DNA of 64,000 bases from Takakia lepidozioides (taxonomy: Eukaryota; Streptophyta; Takakiopsida; Takakiales; Takakiaceae). This document shows positions 48,685 through 60,572 of this stretch, one piece after another. The notes beneath the pieces were generated by a model that did not search any database, was not told where the DNA came from, and saw only the letters and a list, made by a program, of their open reading frames with translations. Each line of letters opens with the position of its first letter. Position 1 is the first letter of the stretch. Location: NCBI GenBank assembly GCA_030704615.1, contig CM060733.1, positions 58,094,001-58,158,000 on the forward strand. The letters are read 5' to 3'. A program made the position numbers and the translations under genes.

Positions 48685-50322
48685 GAAGACTCTAGTTGTG
48701 TTAGCGTTCCTGCCATATGGATGTTGTGCGTTGTTTCGTATCGTAGCTCATAGCGGCGCGTTGATATGCAAATTTCATGTAGAGTTGCTGCTGACCGTTC
48801 TGACGTGACTATCCAAGTCAATGGAGATAGTGAATGTTGGAGTTCCTGCCATAGCAATCCTGTTCGTGTATGACCAACAAGCAAAGGGGGGTGTGAAGCC
48901 GAGACAAAGATGTGTTGAGCATCGCCGCCATAGTTGGATACGTGAGCGGGTAGCATGTTTCGGAATAGCCGAGTCACATAGACGTAGAAGTAGCAATATT
49001 TAGAGACGACCTAAAAGTTAGTTTTTTTTTTCTGGGATGTAGCAGAGATATGTTGACTCGGGGAAATGCGGCTAAGTCATAAGAGAATTTTAGGTCAACA
49101 GCAGGAGCTCAGCTTCCACCTCTCAAGTCTATCATGTAAAGGGCCCAATATCGGGTGAGCATAGCGTGAGGAAATCCCACGCCTATAGGGTAACATGTTT
49201 ATCATGTATAGGGGTTACTTGTTTCTTAAGTGTTGTTGTGAGGGCCTATGTGGAGTTAAAAATAGTTTCGCAAGTTTTTAGTTTCTCAATTTTCGTTTCG
49301 CTGAAGAATATTTGGAATGCATCTTAGGAATATGCGGTATATTCGTTTGTGCTCACTTGAGCATGCTCACTCCCTGCCCAACCTCAAAAAAACCCAAACT
49401 AGACCCGGCGGACCGTTCCTTAAACAAGTGGGGCTAGTCCAAGCAGCAAATGGCTCCTCCTTATGAATGGTGGAACTACATTTGTATTAACCCCTAATGG
49501 ATGACGCAACCCGTTTCGGGTTGCGTCAGAAATCATGGCAAATCATTGGATGACCTTGGATGAAAAAACTTGATGAATGAAAGTTGTGCGCAATGACGTC
49601 ATGCACCTGCCCGTCTTTATGGCACCCTAAAATAATGAAAGCACTTCAGTCAATAATTTTTTTAGTGTGCAGGGGTAGCCAATTCAGGGCCCTCCAACAG
49701 CTTTGACCTACCGACATGGCAGGATATGGTTGGCTGTACCAATGAAAATTCATTTTGCATGTAGATAGGTTAGAAAATTCATCTATGCATAGGTTCTTGA
49801 AGTAGGTAGGATTACTTTCATATGGTTCATCCCCCCCCCCCCCATGTTTGTCAAATGGCTTCTCATTGTAGAATAATTGGGAGTTTAAGGCTCATGTGTG
49901 TGCAGGCAGCGGGCCCCATGCACGGACGTCGGGCCTTGGGTGGCCCCGCCGCGACCCATGACCCGGGCCGGATGGGTCTGCCGCGAGGATGGGTTTGTCA
50001 CCTGGCATGGTCTGCCGCGAGGTAGGGTCTGCAGGCCTTGACCCTAGGCGGCATTGGGGCTGCCTGCGGCTGTTTTCTAGGTTAAGAGAGAAAAAAATGT
50101 TGGGGTAGTAGCAAGTAGTGAGTAATGTGGTGGATGGGCACATTGAGTGGTACCTATGAGGTTGTGGGTTCAACTTTGGCTGTGCCAAATGTGTAGTAAT
50201 GATGGTTCCGATTTGTGTTGCACGTGTATTAATGACTGTTTTTTTGATGGGCGAGTTTTCCCGCAAAAATTTCGAAGTCCCGTGGGCGGGCTGCAGCGAG
50301 ACCATTTAGTTGGACCCAAGAC
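48685..50322. other. Intergenic with a perfect hairpin and a poly-C run
   Basis: 49502-49528 is a perfect inverted repeat (TGACGCAACCCG / CGGGTTGCGTCA, 3-base loop). A run of about 12 C lies near 49832-49843. Around 50135-50180, ATGAGGTTGTGGGTTCAACT has tRNA-like B-box character and could be part of a SINE. No gene was recognised. Confidence 0.45.
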
Positions 50323-50574
50323 CCGCGAGGAGACCCGACCTGCGAGCAATGAGCATACCCTGCCCTCGAGCCAGCCCCACAGACCCTACCCTCGAGCGGA
50401 CCCGACCTGACCTGTTAGTAAGTAGACCCGACCTGCCAATAGACCCAACCCCGCGAGGAGACCCGACCTGCGAGCAATGAGCATACCCTGCCCTCGAGCC
50501 AGCCCCACAGACCCTACCCTCGAGCGGACCCGACCTGACCTGTTAGTAAGTAGACCCGACCTGCCAATAGACAC
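50323..50574. repeat. Two-copy GC-rich tandem repeat, period 128 bp
   Basis: CCGCGAGGAGACCCGACCTG at 50323 recurs at 50451. The copies are almost identical through GAGCAATGAGCATACCC, CTCGAGCCAGCCCCACAGAC and TTAGTAAGTAGACCCGACC. Confidence 0.93.
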
Positions 50575-51604
50575 CTGCCAACAGACCTGGACCCTCCGTG
50601 TGGTTGCGGGGGCGCCCAACATACGTGCATTGGGCTCGCGCACACGTGCGCCTTAAACTCCCAATTATTCAAAAATGAGAGGATGTCAAATGTCATGGGC
50701 CCACCAAAAATGGGTTGTCCTTTAGGGGTTAAGCTTCAAAATTTTGTTTTCCATAAGTTGATCATTAACATAGATGTTACTTGGAGGTAGGCACATGATG
50801 GAAGTAGTTTTCAGCAAAGGACAGGAGGTGACACGTGGGAAAGGCACAACAGGGATAGGTAATCCACGGCACCAGGTCCCATGAGGCTTACCGTGCCTGG
50901 AGAACGCACATGCAATCCCCCGGCCAACGTTAGTAGGCTGGTTTTGCGTTTTACGCTTTCATCTCAGGATAGCACATCCAATGGAGCTCCTAAATTTGCC
51001 GGACAGTTTCTGGTAACCACCTACCCTACACTCCCCTACCTCTTCGTGTTCTCTCACATTTTGTTCATGTGCGGCTACCCCTTCAAATCAACTCTTCATC
51101 GTCTCCTCTTACCTTTCCAAATCTCTGTCTGCCATACCCGTTCATGAATTCGAAACCATCACGTAAACAAGAAGCATCGTGCGATGTTACCTGGATTATC
51201 TCACACATTCTAATTTTTGTAGTGCATTTTTCTGTTGTTCATCCTCTGTGTTCCTTAGTGCTTGTCGTCTTTTGCGGATGAGGTTGAAGTTGTTGTTTGT
51301 GGAAAATCTCCAGCGCGCTGCTTCCAGTTTTCTCTCTAGGAGTCATCCTTGTCACCTATGTGCAAATTGCATTCTCATGTAGGTGAGACAGCAATTTGAA
51401 TGTTAGCAAAATCTCCTGTAAAATCACTGCTAGGCTGCCTGTGGTCTAGTTGGAATCATCTTCATATGTGAAACTGGTGCTTGCGAGGTCAAAAAGCTCG
51501 GTGTTTTCGATTTTGAGTTCTCTGAGCATGATGACCGACGACACTCCTGGTTGAGTTTCCTAGCTTTCACTGCTCCGGCAGCATTCTTTACGTAAACAAC
51601 CACA
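50575..51604 (+). promoter_or_regulatory. Upstream region of ascorbate peroxidase
   Basis: About 1 kb before the APX start, probably including promoter, a 5' untranslated exon and perhaps a leader intron (common in cytosolic APX genes). No element is certain enough to place. Confidence 0.35.
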
Positions 51605-54600
51605 ATGTTCCAATCCTGTACCAGATGTCTAACGGGTTATCCATCAGTGAGCAAGGAGTACCACAATGCTGTGGAGAGGGCCCGCAGGAAGCTGCGTGGT
51701 TTTATTGCGGGTATGTTTCTAGATTATGCTCTCAAGCTCTCGTTTGCGCAACTTAATGTCTTGCTAATTCTGTGGAGATTGTCATGACTCGAGAGGCTCT
51801 TTCATGACTGTGCTTAACAGATGATCTACCTAGTGAAAATTGAAGTCCCTTTTAAGTTTGAGAGGGGCATCCTTGAGGCACAACGGTCTCTGAGAAGGTT
51901 TTGAGCCTTGGAATGAGGTCATATGCCTAAATATGTCGGTTGTCATGTGGCAGAAAAAAATTGTGCTCCCCTCGTCCTGCGCCTTGCGTAAGTTTCTGAT
52001 TCACCGTTGTTTTCCTTGTTAGTTCACTCATAGTATCATATTCAATTTAGAGCTTAATATAATGTTACTCCTGGGGCTTGCAGATAAATCGGACATTATA
52101 TTTGGGTAAACACAGAGCTCAGTTTTGTTGATGTTTGTCTATGAAATATTCACTTTGACTGATCCTTTGTGTTTCTTGTAACAGATGGCACTCGTCTGGG
52201 ACATTTGATTGCCAATCGAAGACTGGTGGACCGTTTGGCACCATAAGGCTTCCTGCTGAAGCGAAACATGCAGCCAGCGCTGGCCTTGAAATTGCCATCA
52301 AGCTGCTTCAACCTATCAAGGACGACTTCCCCATTTTGTCCTATGGAGATTTTTACCAGGTAATATTGGGTACAAAGTAGCCCGTTAATGGAGTTGTTAG
52401 TCATTTTGTGCTCCATTCATTTTCGCTTGGGGTTTCCATATTTCGCAGTATGCTGTTGGTACTAAGATGTGGAGAACTCATTGCTTGTTGAGAAAGTTCT
52501 CGGAGTAACTCTTTGTGTTTGTATCGTAGCTTGCTGGAGTTGTTTCAGTGGAAGTTACTGGTGGTCCTGCTGTTCCTTTCCACCCAGGAAGGAAGGTACA
52601 GTAGTGCTTCTTGTCCTGGCCGTTATGCTATATACAGGTTTGTTCAAGGTACCCTATTCTTTGCAGAGGTATGCGGTAGATTTGAGCATCATCTTGCTAA
52701 GGGAAGTATGGGGATTATCTTGTTTTCCCAATTCTGTGCTGCTTACTTTTCCGGATAGCTGTTAAGCTTCTTGTAAGGAGCCAAAAGGTTTCTGCCTTCC
52801 TGTACCTCTTCGACCACTTTCCTACCCAGCAGCACTCGGGACTAATCATATGAGGTGATGGATATGCATTCCCATGTCATACCCGCCCAAGGATGGGTGG
52901 GGGGTGTGCTGTTTGGCAATTGGTCTTGAAAATCTATCATATGCAGGCGGTGCTGCATCATCTACCTATGGCTTGTTCTGATAGGTGACTCTGGTATGAC
53001 CAGGATTCGCTTGTAGTCCCTCCAGAAGGCCGGCTCCCTGATCCCAGCAAAGGTACTTGTCATGAGTTATGAGTGTTCTCTGGTGGAGGAATTTTAGCCG
53101 AAAGAGGTTGGTTTCAGTGAACATATGGTTGTGATGTCTAAGTGTATATTCAAGAGTGTCATGAAAGCACAGTGTTACTGTAGTGTGCAGAGCTTATCGT
53201 TTAAGAGGAATTCCCCCAACAAGGAAAGCTTGTGGCTACCCATGCCTGACTGCTATGGTTATGGAGGATGGAACCTAACATAGTTTGCTTTCAAATCTTC
53301 ATTATCCAGGCGCAGACCACCTTCGTGAGGTGTTTACAAAATACGGTCTGACTGATAAAGACATTGTAGCCCTTTCTGGTGCGCATACTCTTGTGAGTTG
53401 CCTTCCATACGCTTGAATGTATATGCATCTTGGTCCATACGAATCCTGAGACTGCACTTCACTGTGACTGTCAAGCATTGCATAAGTTACTCTTAACCTG
53501 AGACCTCTCTAGCAAGCTTTCTTGCAGTTTAAAGAATGCACTGACTGCTTCATAGGCCTATGATCCCATGAGCAGTGTTTGTTTTCCAGTTCATTGTTTC
53601 ATCTCTGTAAGAACATTTTCCTCCTTTCTTATTTTTGCTTGTTAAGCTTGTAAATGTGTGGCATTGGGGTTGCCTGCCTGGAACCTTCAAACAAGTCTTC
53701 TGTAGGTTGATTTTTGTACAGATTCGGCTAACCGGTGACCCACTCAGGGAAAGCTCAAAGGATTGCACTGAAGTAGAATATCCGTTGGAATATTGGCATT
53801 GTGACATGAGGAAGTAGTGGGGCACCTGCCAGTTTAAGGAATTAACCCATTACTTGTATTCCATAATGGGACATAGGTCAAAGTTACTCATGAGGGACAC
53901 TGTGTTATCGTGCAGGGCAGTGTGCACTGTAAGGTAGTAGAAACCTGTCAGCATTTTATTGCATATGAGAAACTCTTTCCTTTGGCAATGGCAGGGGAGA
54001 TGCCACAAGGAACGCTCGACCTTTGAGGGTCCATGGACTTCAAATCCCCTCCTGTTTGACAATTCTTACTTCAAGTATGTGGTCATCAATCTCTGCTAGT
54101 CGTTCATAATCTAATCATGTGTGCTCCCCACTTGTGCCCCCCCTCATCCTGGTATAGTGGTTGCTTGCTTTGTTCCAATAGTACCACTGTGTGCTCAGCT
54201 CCTAGATACCTTCATTTAAGAAAGATAGCTCAAATGACATCCTGTATGTGTCATTTTGGAGACATATGCATGTGTCTCTTTGCAGCCGGTAGTTGTCACC
54301 ATGTTAATAAGCCTCTGCATGAAGGACAGTGGAGATGAGCATGATTTGTCTGTACTCTGTCGGAGTCCTTGGTTTTTGGGGCTTTTCATAAGGCTTTTGT
54401 TGGGATGGTCAGGGAATTGTTGGCTGGTCCTAAGGAAGGACTTTTGCAGCTTCCAACTGACAGTGCACTCGTAAAGGACCCCACTATGCGCAAATTGGTT
54501 GAGCTATATGCTCAGGTATGGCCAATCCTTTCCCTGCTGGCAGTGCTCTTATATACAGTTTTGTGTATTTTTCTGTGTTCATCTGGGGTGCTGTTGTAGC

Positions 54601-55337
54601 CCACACATCCGACTGATCTAAGTCGATATATCAATCTGCCGCTGTTCATGTGGACACCGCACAGGAACTGCTGTCTGCTTTGTATTGATGAGTCCTTGAG
54701 GCCATGGACCCAAGGCCAAGGGGCTACTTCCCACCATTCTCAGTTCAGTGTGTGATTGACATTTGTCCAACTACCCTTGTGCTTGGTGTGAGGGGTACAG
54801 AGTACTGCTCCTTTGTTAAGAATTTCACTGGAAGATGTAGAAACTTGAAACTCATGGCAACCTTCGGTCTTTAGCATAATCTTGATATCTTGGTTGGCTA
54901 ATTTGCGTGCAATCTTGGTTCAGCATCAAGTAACCACCTCTGCAATTTGTGCATGACAGGATGAGGGGAAGTTCTTTGAAGATTATGCTGTTTCCCACAT
55001 GAAATTGTCAGAACTTGGGTATGTTTTGTGTGATGTCATACATATGTGAGACTACAGCCATGTGAATGATGGAGGGATAGAAAGAAACAACAGAACTTTG
55101 TACTATCTGCAGGCAGCCCAGTGAGCTTATAGGATGAGTGGAATATACACCGAAAACTACATTTGAGCCCTTTACTCTGCCACCAAGAGCGTACTCATAG
55201 AAAAATAGAGAAATAGGGGGCTAATTGACCTTAGAGAGAGCAGATTGTGATATCGGATATCACCCTGTAGTGTAGTGTAAATTTTAAAGGTGAGGAGTCA
55301 TAACTCCCCAAGAAATGTGTCTTGCAGGTTCCCCTGA
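51605..55337 (+). CDS. APX: L-ascorbate peroxidase, cytosolic type
   Basis: Haem peroxidase reducing H2O2 with ascorbate. Exons: 51605-51710, 51954-51987, 52185-52359, 52530-52595, 53004-53052, 53310-53392, 53995-54074, 54413-54515, 54960-55018, 55328-55337. All have GT-AG boundaries and are in phase; 765 nt, 254 residues. Seen residues: distal [11 protein letters not shown] (R45, W48, H49), K37/C39 in EKNCAP, proximal haem His in [12 protein letters not shown] (H169), R178 and W185 ([20 protein letters not shown]). These match pea APX R38, W41, H42, C32, H163, R172 and W179. It ends KLSELGFP and TGA, with no membrane anchor or transit peptide, hence cytosolic. The start is uncertain: the in-frame ATG at 51605 gives an odd leader ([16 protein letters not shown]). 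A nearby ATG at 51625 opens MSNG, like normal APX starts, but in another frame, hinting at a one-base insertion near 51635. Confidence 0.94.
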
Positions 55338-55801
55338 GGTGCATGGAGACCAACATGGTTCCGCGATCACAGGATTTGTAGATGTAACACATTAGTAGAG
55401 TAGTTGTATATTACAACATCCTGCTCAGCATCAGTCACATGTTACGAAGTTACCTTTTCTCCAATTTCTTTTCCAAGAGGGCATGAGGTGATGTGTTGCA
55501 TCTGACACCCTTGCTTGTTTCTAAGATGGTATTTTATCAGTTATCAATTTCCACCTCTCTTCAGACTTTAGACATTAGAAGTTCGAGCTAATGTTTTCGG
55601 TGATTGGTTTAGTACAAATTGCTGGAACAAGGCTCTGTCACTCTCAAGAGTTCTCATTTTTGGTACAGCAACATTCCTTTGAATATTGAGGAGCCCTGGG
55701 CTTACACTAGTATCTGCTGCTGCAGACAGGGAGAAAGAACTGCGCATGGATCCCATGTCATGAGGAAATTCCTCCCAAGTGAGAGCCCTGCCCTCTCATA
55801 T
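55338..55801. other. Convergent 3' flanks of APX and the acid-phosphatase-like gene
   Basis: Probable 3' UTR sequence of both genes; nothing else recognised. Confidence 0.45.
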
Positions 55802-56672
55802 CTAGGGGATGTAATACATGGGGTTGGGAATTTTGAATGTTTGGTTCCAGCAGGCCCTGTAATGTCACTCCATTGGTCACCCACAGATGTCCCAATGCGG
55901 TAGCCCTTCTGTTTAAGGTCCAAAGCGTCTCTTTGACTTGTAAGCCAAAGCCTTAGCTCCCGTGTCCACTGATGACACTCAGATGTGATTCTACACAAAC
56001 ATGTGTAAGTAACGACTCTGGTATGCTTATGAAAATTCCTCTTGGGCCTTGAGAGATGTGCGCAGTGGCAGCAAACAAAACTACCCGGAAATTTACCTGA
56101 GAATCAAGGAGGTCCAGGAATCGTAGCCTGCAGCTACAAGATTTTCCGTGGTGATGTTTCGCTGGCTTTCCGGTTCCGGTGATGAAGATGATGCCCCAGT
56201 TGTCGGCTTTAAGTGCCTTGAAAAGACTCAGAACAGCAGGGAGGGCAGGCCTTGTCGCTCTGTCCACATATGCATTGAACTAGTTGAACGCTTCGCTTCT
56301 GTACAGATGGACAGTTCGTCAACAAATCTGAGTCTCCCAATGTACACACTCAGTCCCTTTCCTTGGTTGATGGCCCCATTGTTGCCTATACGAAAACTTC
56401 ACTACCTCAAATGAGGCGTTCCACTGAATGCATGTGTATTGGCGTTGGAATGGTGGTACGGGGTACCCATATTTGAGATCACGGTAGTTTGGCAGATTGG
56501 AGGGCCATCTCGTTGACATCGAAAATGACAACGTCCAACCCATCACCCTTGAGAACCACTGTTTTCACGTAGTCTTCAGCAGGTGCAGCAACGCCCTCGG
56601 AATCCGCATTATACTGGCCGTTGTCCATATAGAGAGCCACAAAGCCCTCACATTCTGGATGACAGACCACCC
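55802..56672 (-). pseudogene. HAD-family class B acid phosphatase / vegetative-storage-protein-like, frame-broken
   Basis: Plant relatives are secreted or vacuolar acid phosphatases or storage proteins with a DxDxT nucleophile motif. On the minus strand, exon 56672-56406 reads GWSVIPECEGFVALYMDNGQ, EDYVKTVVLKGDGLDVVIFD and, after a 2-base loss, SNLPNYRDLKYGYP. Exon 56298-56097 reads FNAYVDRATRPALPAVLSLF, NWGIIFITG and, after another shift, PESQRNITTENLVAAGYDSW. The next piece (from 56047) gives NFHKHTRVVTY. The last has KQKGYRIGTSVGDQWSDITG and, after a shift, KIPNPMYYIP with TAG at 55804-55802. Motif I reads FDVNEM where active enzymes have FDVDET: the nucleophile Asp is kept, but the acid/base Asp is Asn and Thr is Met. 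At least five indels and one TAG after EAFN interrupt the frame. The exon(s) for the signal peptide and N terminus, expected between 56673 and about 56910, were not resolved. Confidence 0.8.
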
Positions 56673-58499
56673 CTGCAGCAGTCATGGTACAAGTCGTCAT
56701 GGCTCGACACTCGGTTGTTGTATACAGAACTTCGAACCTCGAAATCTCTAAAAGGAGCAAGTGCTGTGTGTAGCCCCAAGGCTTTGAGAGTACCTGCATG
56801 TTGCTGACTTGGCTGTTCTAGAGGAAGCTGGAGCACTGAGTCTTTCTGCAAATGGCGTTCAATTCCGCATTGATTCCCCTTGCAAGCTCGATACTGGATC
56901 GCCAAAGAAACATGGCTATGGCAAGCCGCGAGCTAACGAGCTAACGAGTGAGAACTAACTTCACCTTGAGACGTGGAACACCAGAGTATATCCAGCCATA
57001 TTATTGGGGCTCCGACCAGATGTTTAACTGCAAGGTTACCACTTTGAAGTTCGATGAAGACCTGGCCAACTGCATAAGTCAGAGCCCCACTTCTACTTTA
57101 GTCTCGGTCGGAAACGAGAGAAACGACATCTCGTTCTTGAGACTTTCGATTGGCGAATGACCACAGCTTTCTCAGTCGGATTCCCGTACCTGCGACACCG
57201 TACACGCAGTGCGGCGCTGCCATACCAACTGAGATTGCAAGGAATTGCCTTATTCACCACCTCCACCCTGAGCTGGGCTCAAAAGGTAGACCTCTCTAAC
57301 CCTGGACTAGAACCCCTCCAACTGCTCCACACTGTCTCATATCGGATGCTCGTCTTAAGTCGATTCCATGCCTCCCTCTTTGAAATGTCAGCAATAATGA
57401 AGCGGAATAGTTTCTCTCCAGGATTGATGACGTTGAAATAGGATCCGAAGCTGGTATGCCAACGACACAATCACTTATACCTACAGGTGAAAGGAATGAG
57501 AGGGAGATGTCTCTAAACTCCGACCGGTATTGAAACTTTAGGTCCCCTTCAGGTTTTAGAGAAATTTACTTGTTGGGCGGGAGACGCTAAACATTTGCTT
57601 CACCGTCTGAGGAACTACCGAGTTGGAGTTTGAGAGTAGGGGAATCCTTCTCACAGCTGAAATTACTTCAGTTCAATACCAGCCCAGAGTTTCCACATCG
57701 AAAGAAGTGGGCGGATGGCATATACAGCGTGACTACATGTAGAATATTTGAAATCACTTCTGATTTTTGGCAGTGCTTACTCACGATAAAAGGAGTATCC
57801 GCTTCCCTCTCCTCCCTCCTTTTTGCAGTGCTTACTCACGTCAAACGAAGTATCAACTTCCCTCTCCTCCCCAGAAATCTTGTATTTTATGAATCCTCAT
57901 GAAACAATCCTTAGGTTTAAGGAATAATCCTAAGAAACACTTTTTCTTTTTTTCTTTTTTGTTTTTTTTGCTCCAGAGGGGACAGACTCCAGAGGCCCTC
58001 AAAAAATTTATTAATAGGGGAAAAAATTAAACCCCAAGAGAGCCATGAAGCATCCACACTGCGAGCAGCGAGGGCGACCCCCAGAGAGACAGAAATACCA
58101 GCCAAGGCTGAAGAAATCAAGAGGGCCATGGCGACCCCTTAGTATTTGTCATTTTTGCTATTTTGTGTAGCTAGTTCTAAAAAAGTAAACGTTTCTTGAT
58201 ATTTTTCAGACAAAGACAAAGTTGGGGAAAACTTATCCATTCGTTTCCAGAAAATTAACCTTAGATATATAGTTTTATATGTTCTTTTCATACATGACCC
58301 TTTCTTTCAATTACCCTGCATTTGTCCCCTGACAACACTTAGTCAGCTGCATTCTTCACACACGTCTATAGCAATTGACGTGGCACCAGCATCATCACAA
58401 AGTGTTTCGGACGACAATATGGATGTCCTGCTGACGATCTTTCACTCTCACAACAGCAAGAGTTCCTCTAACAATATGATATCTGGTCACTCTTTTACT
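56673..58499. other. Unassigned; possible 5' end of the phosphatase-like gene, other open frames, low-complexity DNA
   Basis: 56673-56905 may hold the missing N-terminal exon of the phosphatase. Plus-strand frames 56948-57160 (RRGTPEYIQPYYWGSDQMFN, then TTLKFDEDLANC) and 57157-57441 look protein-like but belong to no family I recognise. A CAGTGCTTACTCACG block is duplicated near 57770-57840. 57940-57970 is T-rich low complexity. Confidence 0.35.
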
Positions 58500-58640
58500 C
58501 TTCCTCCTCTTACTAATAATCCTACAAATGAAGCAAAAATGGCACCCATAGAAGGAACATAATGGAAATGTGCAACCGCATAATAAGTATCAAGTAGAGC
58601 TATGTCTAGCCCGGAAGTTGCCACTACTATTCTAGTAAGA
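58500..58640 (-). pseudogene. Nuclear copy of mitochondrial cox1 (C-terminal exon fragment, NUMT)
   Basis: The minus-strand frame reads [20 protein letters not shown] and [19 protein letters not shown]. It matches the cytochrome c oxidase subunit 1 segment around helix X, including the HFH haem-ligand pair. Several substitutions from the usual ..[28 protein letters not shown] show relaxed constraint. Similarity is lost after about 58500. An isolated cox1 piece among nuclear genes is most simply a mitochondrial insertion. Confidence 0.85.
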
Positions 58641-58760
58641 GTAGAGTAGGTGCCCTTACTGGGAGGGGTGTGTTGAAATCCGGGGTTCCTTTGCACTTTC
58701 AGTGCACCTCTCTCGTAACCGTACATGACAGTTTTCCCATCACACGGCTTGCACGCTCGT
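58641..58760 (-). pseudogene. 3' end of a group II intron (domain V and VI region) attached to the cox1 fragment
   Basis: Immediately upstream of the cox1 exon fragment on the minus strand, 58750-58717 is 34 nt long. It begins AAGCCGTGTGATGGGAAAAC and ends CTGTCATGTACGGTT, so it folds as a hairpin with GAAA-type loop and matches group II domain V. The following 70 or so bases contain a short stem with TGCACTGAAAGTGCA that could be domain VI. The insertion thus came from mitochondrial DNA (unspliced), not from spliced cox1 mRNA. Confidence 0.8.
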
Positions 58761-60534
58761 CGAATTTTCTTGTTCAATTTCATGTTGGAGAGATAAGTAT
58801 TTGTGTGTGTGTTTTTTTTTCCTGGTTGTTTTTGGTAAGAAAGAAACTGGGAGCCGATGTGCATTTCTTCCTCTCTCCATTCAATTATTCAAAAGCTAGT
58901 TGTCTATCTCTGTTGTTCCCTCTATTTAATTCCCAAATCAGATCTTTGTTTATAATTTAATAAAAATGAAAAGTTTCCAATCTATGCTACTCCCTATGAC
59001 GATTGAAATTGATTCGAATTTAGGATTAAATTTACATATTTTTTCCTTTCCAGTGATTGAGATTTGGAATAATGACTGGTTGAGCATATCCATGCGGTTA
59101 TGCACCATATTGATTATTGTCATTGATTAGATCAGGAATCAGTTTTTTGAGAAATATTACTTGGCCTTCTTGCTTGGCCCAAAGAAGTGGACATTGCTAA
59201 ATGCGGACGTCATGTCAGTGCAACACGAGTGGTGTGAGAGAAATCCAGCACATAGGTGACGCACATCCTCACTGGAATGAGCTGTTCAAAAGCGAAAACA
59301 TACTACTTAAATGTGGCCCCAGCCGAGAGTCTATCCAAATCACATGCTAATTCCCTTTGCAATAAACATAACAGCATCAAATTTCGAGGATCTGCAGTGT
59401 GCAACACATCACAAAGGAAAGCATGGGCTCCTTGCCCAAGGCTCTACAGTGGTGTGAAAATTATAAAACACGTGTAATATTAATATTACTGAAATAAAGG
59501 TAATATTAAATAGCCACATTGACACTCATAAATTAGGTGACAGCTTGATAAGTCCTTAGTGATTCATTGGTTTGATAAATGGACATAGCAAGCTTAAGCC
59601 ATTAGGTGTAGGCGCAATGAAGTTGAAAGTAAATAATATAGTTGTTTCTATTCGACCCAAAACCCCCAGAGACACCCAACGGAATGAACTTCAATGACCA
59701 AGCACTTATGCTGTTTTTTTTCATAGTAGGCTCTTATTGGAATAATATTGGCCAATTCCGGGCTGGAAATTGCTCTACATGATACTTCTTATGCGGTTGC
59801 CGCCCCTACTGAAGTACACCGAGAATCAACGGTGATAGGGAGCCCCTAGGGGGGGATGGGGGTGAATGACCTGTGGTTGCCGACTCATGGTGGTTAGGCT
59901 TAGAGGGCACTGAACAGGTTGGGCGGGTTGACAGGGATGATACCTACAAGGATGGTAATCCCGGCGATAGAGATATACATCCAGGGATGAATGGAAAACC
60001 TCCAGTAGGAAAGGGTTCTGATTCGAGGCTTGTATGCAGCAATCAAGATCCTGGGGGAGGTCAATAAGTTTCTTGTATGTCTCATCAATAAAACACTTAT
60101 GTATACTGTCAGCTGAAAAACGATCTAACTGGGGAAGGCACAATAGGGGCTTAGCGATTTTTGACGCTGATGCGTAGTCTTCTCTTTAGAATAGAGCCAA
60201 TAAAACCCCAAATAGCCATTAAGCATACACACACAAACTGATCGGATGGCCTTTTTTTATTTTTTAAGAAAGAGAGGACATAGGCTTGTGATTGAATTAA
60301 TAATGCAGGGCAAACATAACCTTGCTAAAAAGCCACAGTTTTTCTTTTTTAACAACTTAACAAACAAATATGAATAATTGTATAAAAGATTCTTACATAC
60401 ATTTGAATTTTGAAAAGTTGTAGCATAGAGTTGGCATAGGTCCCTAATACCACGTCATCATTGTTTGCTGTCGAAACTGCCCGAACTTCAGGAGAGAAAA
60501 AAACAAACTAAAACAAAAAAATTGTGTTGTTTCC

Positions 60535-60572
<38 letters not shown>

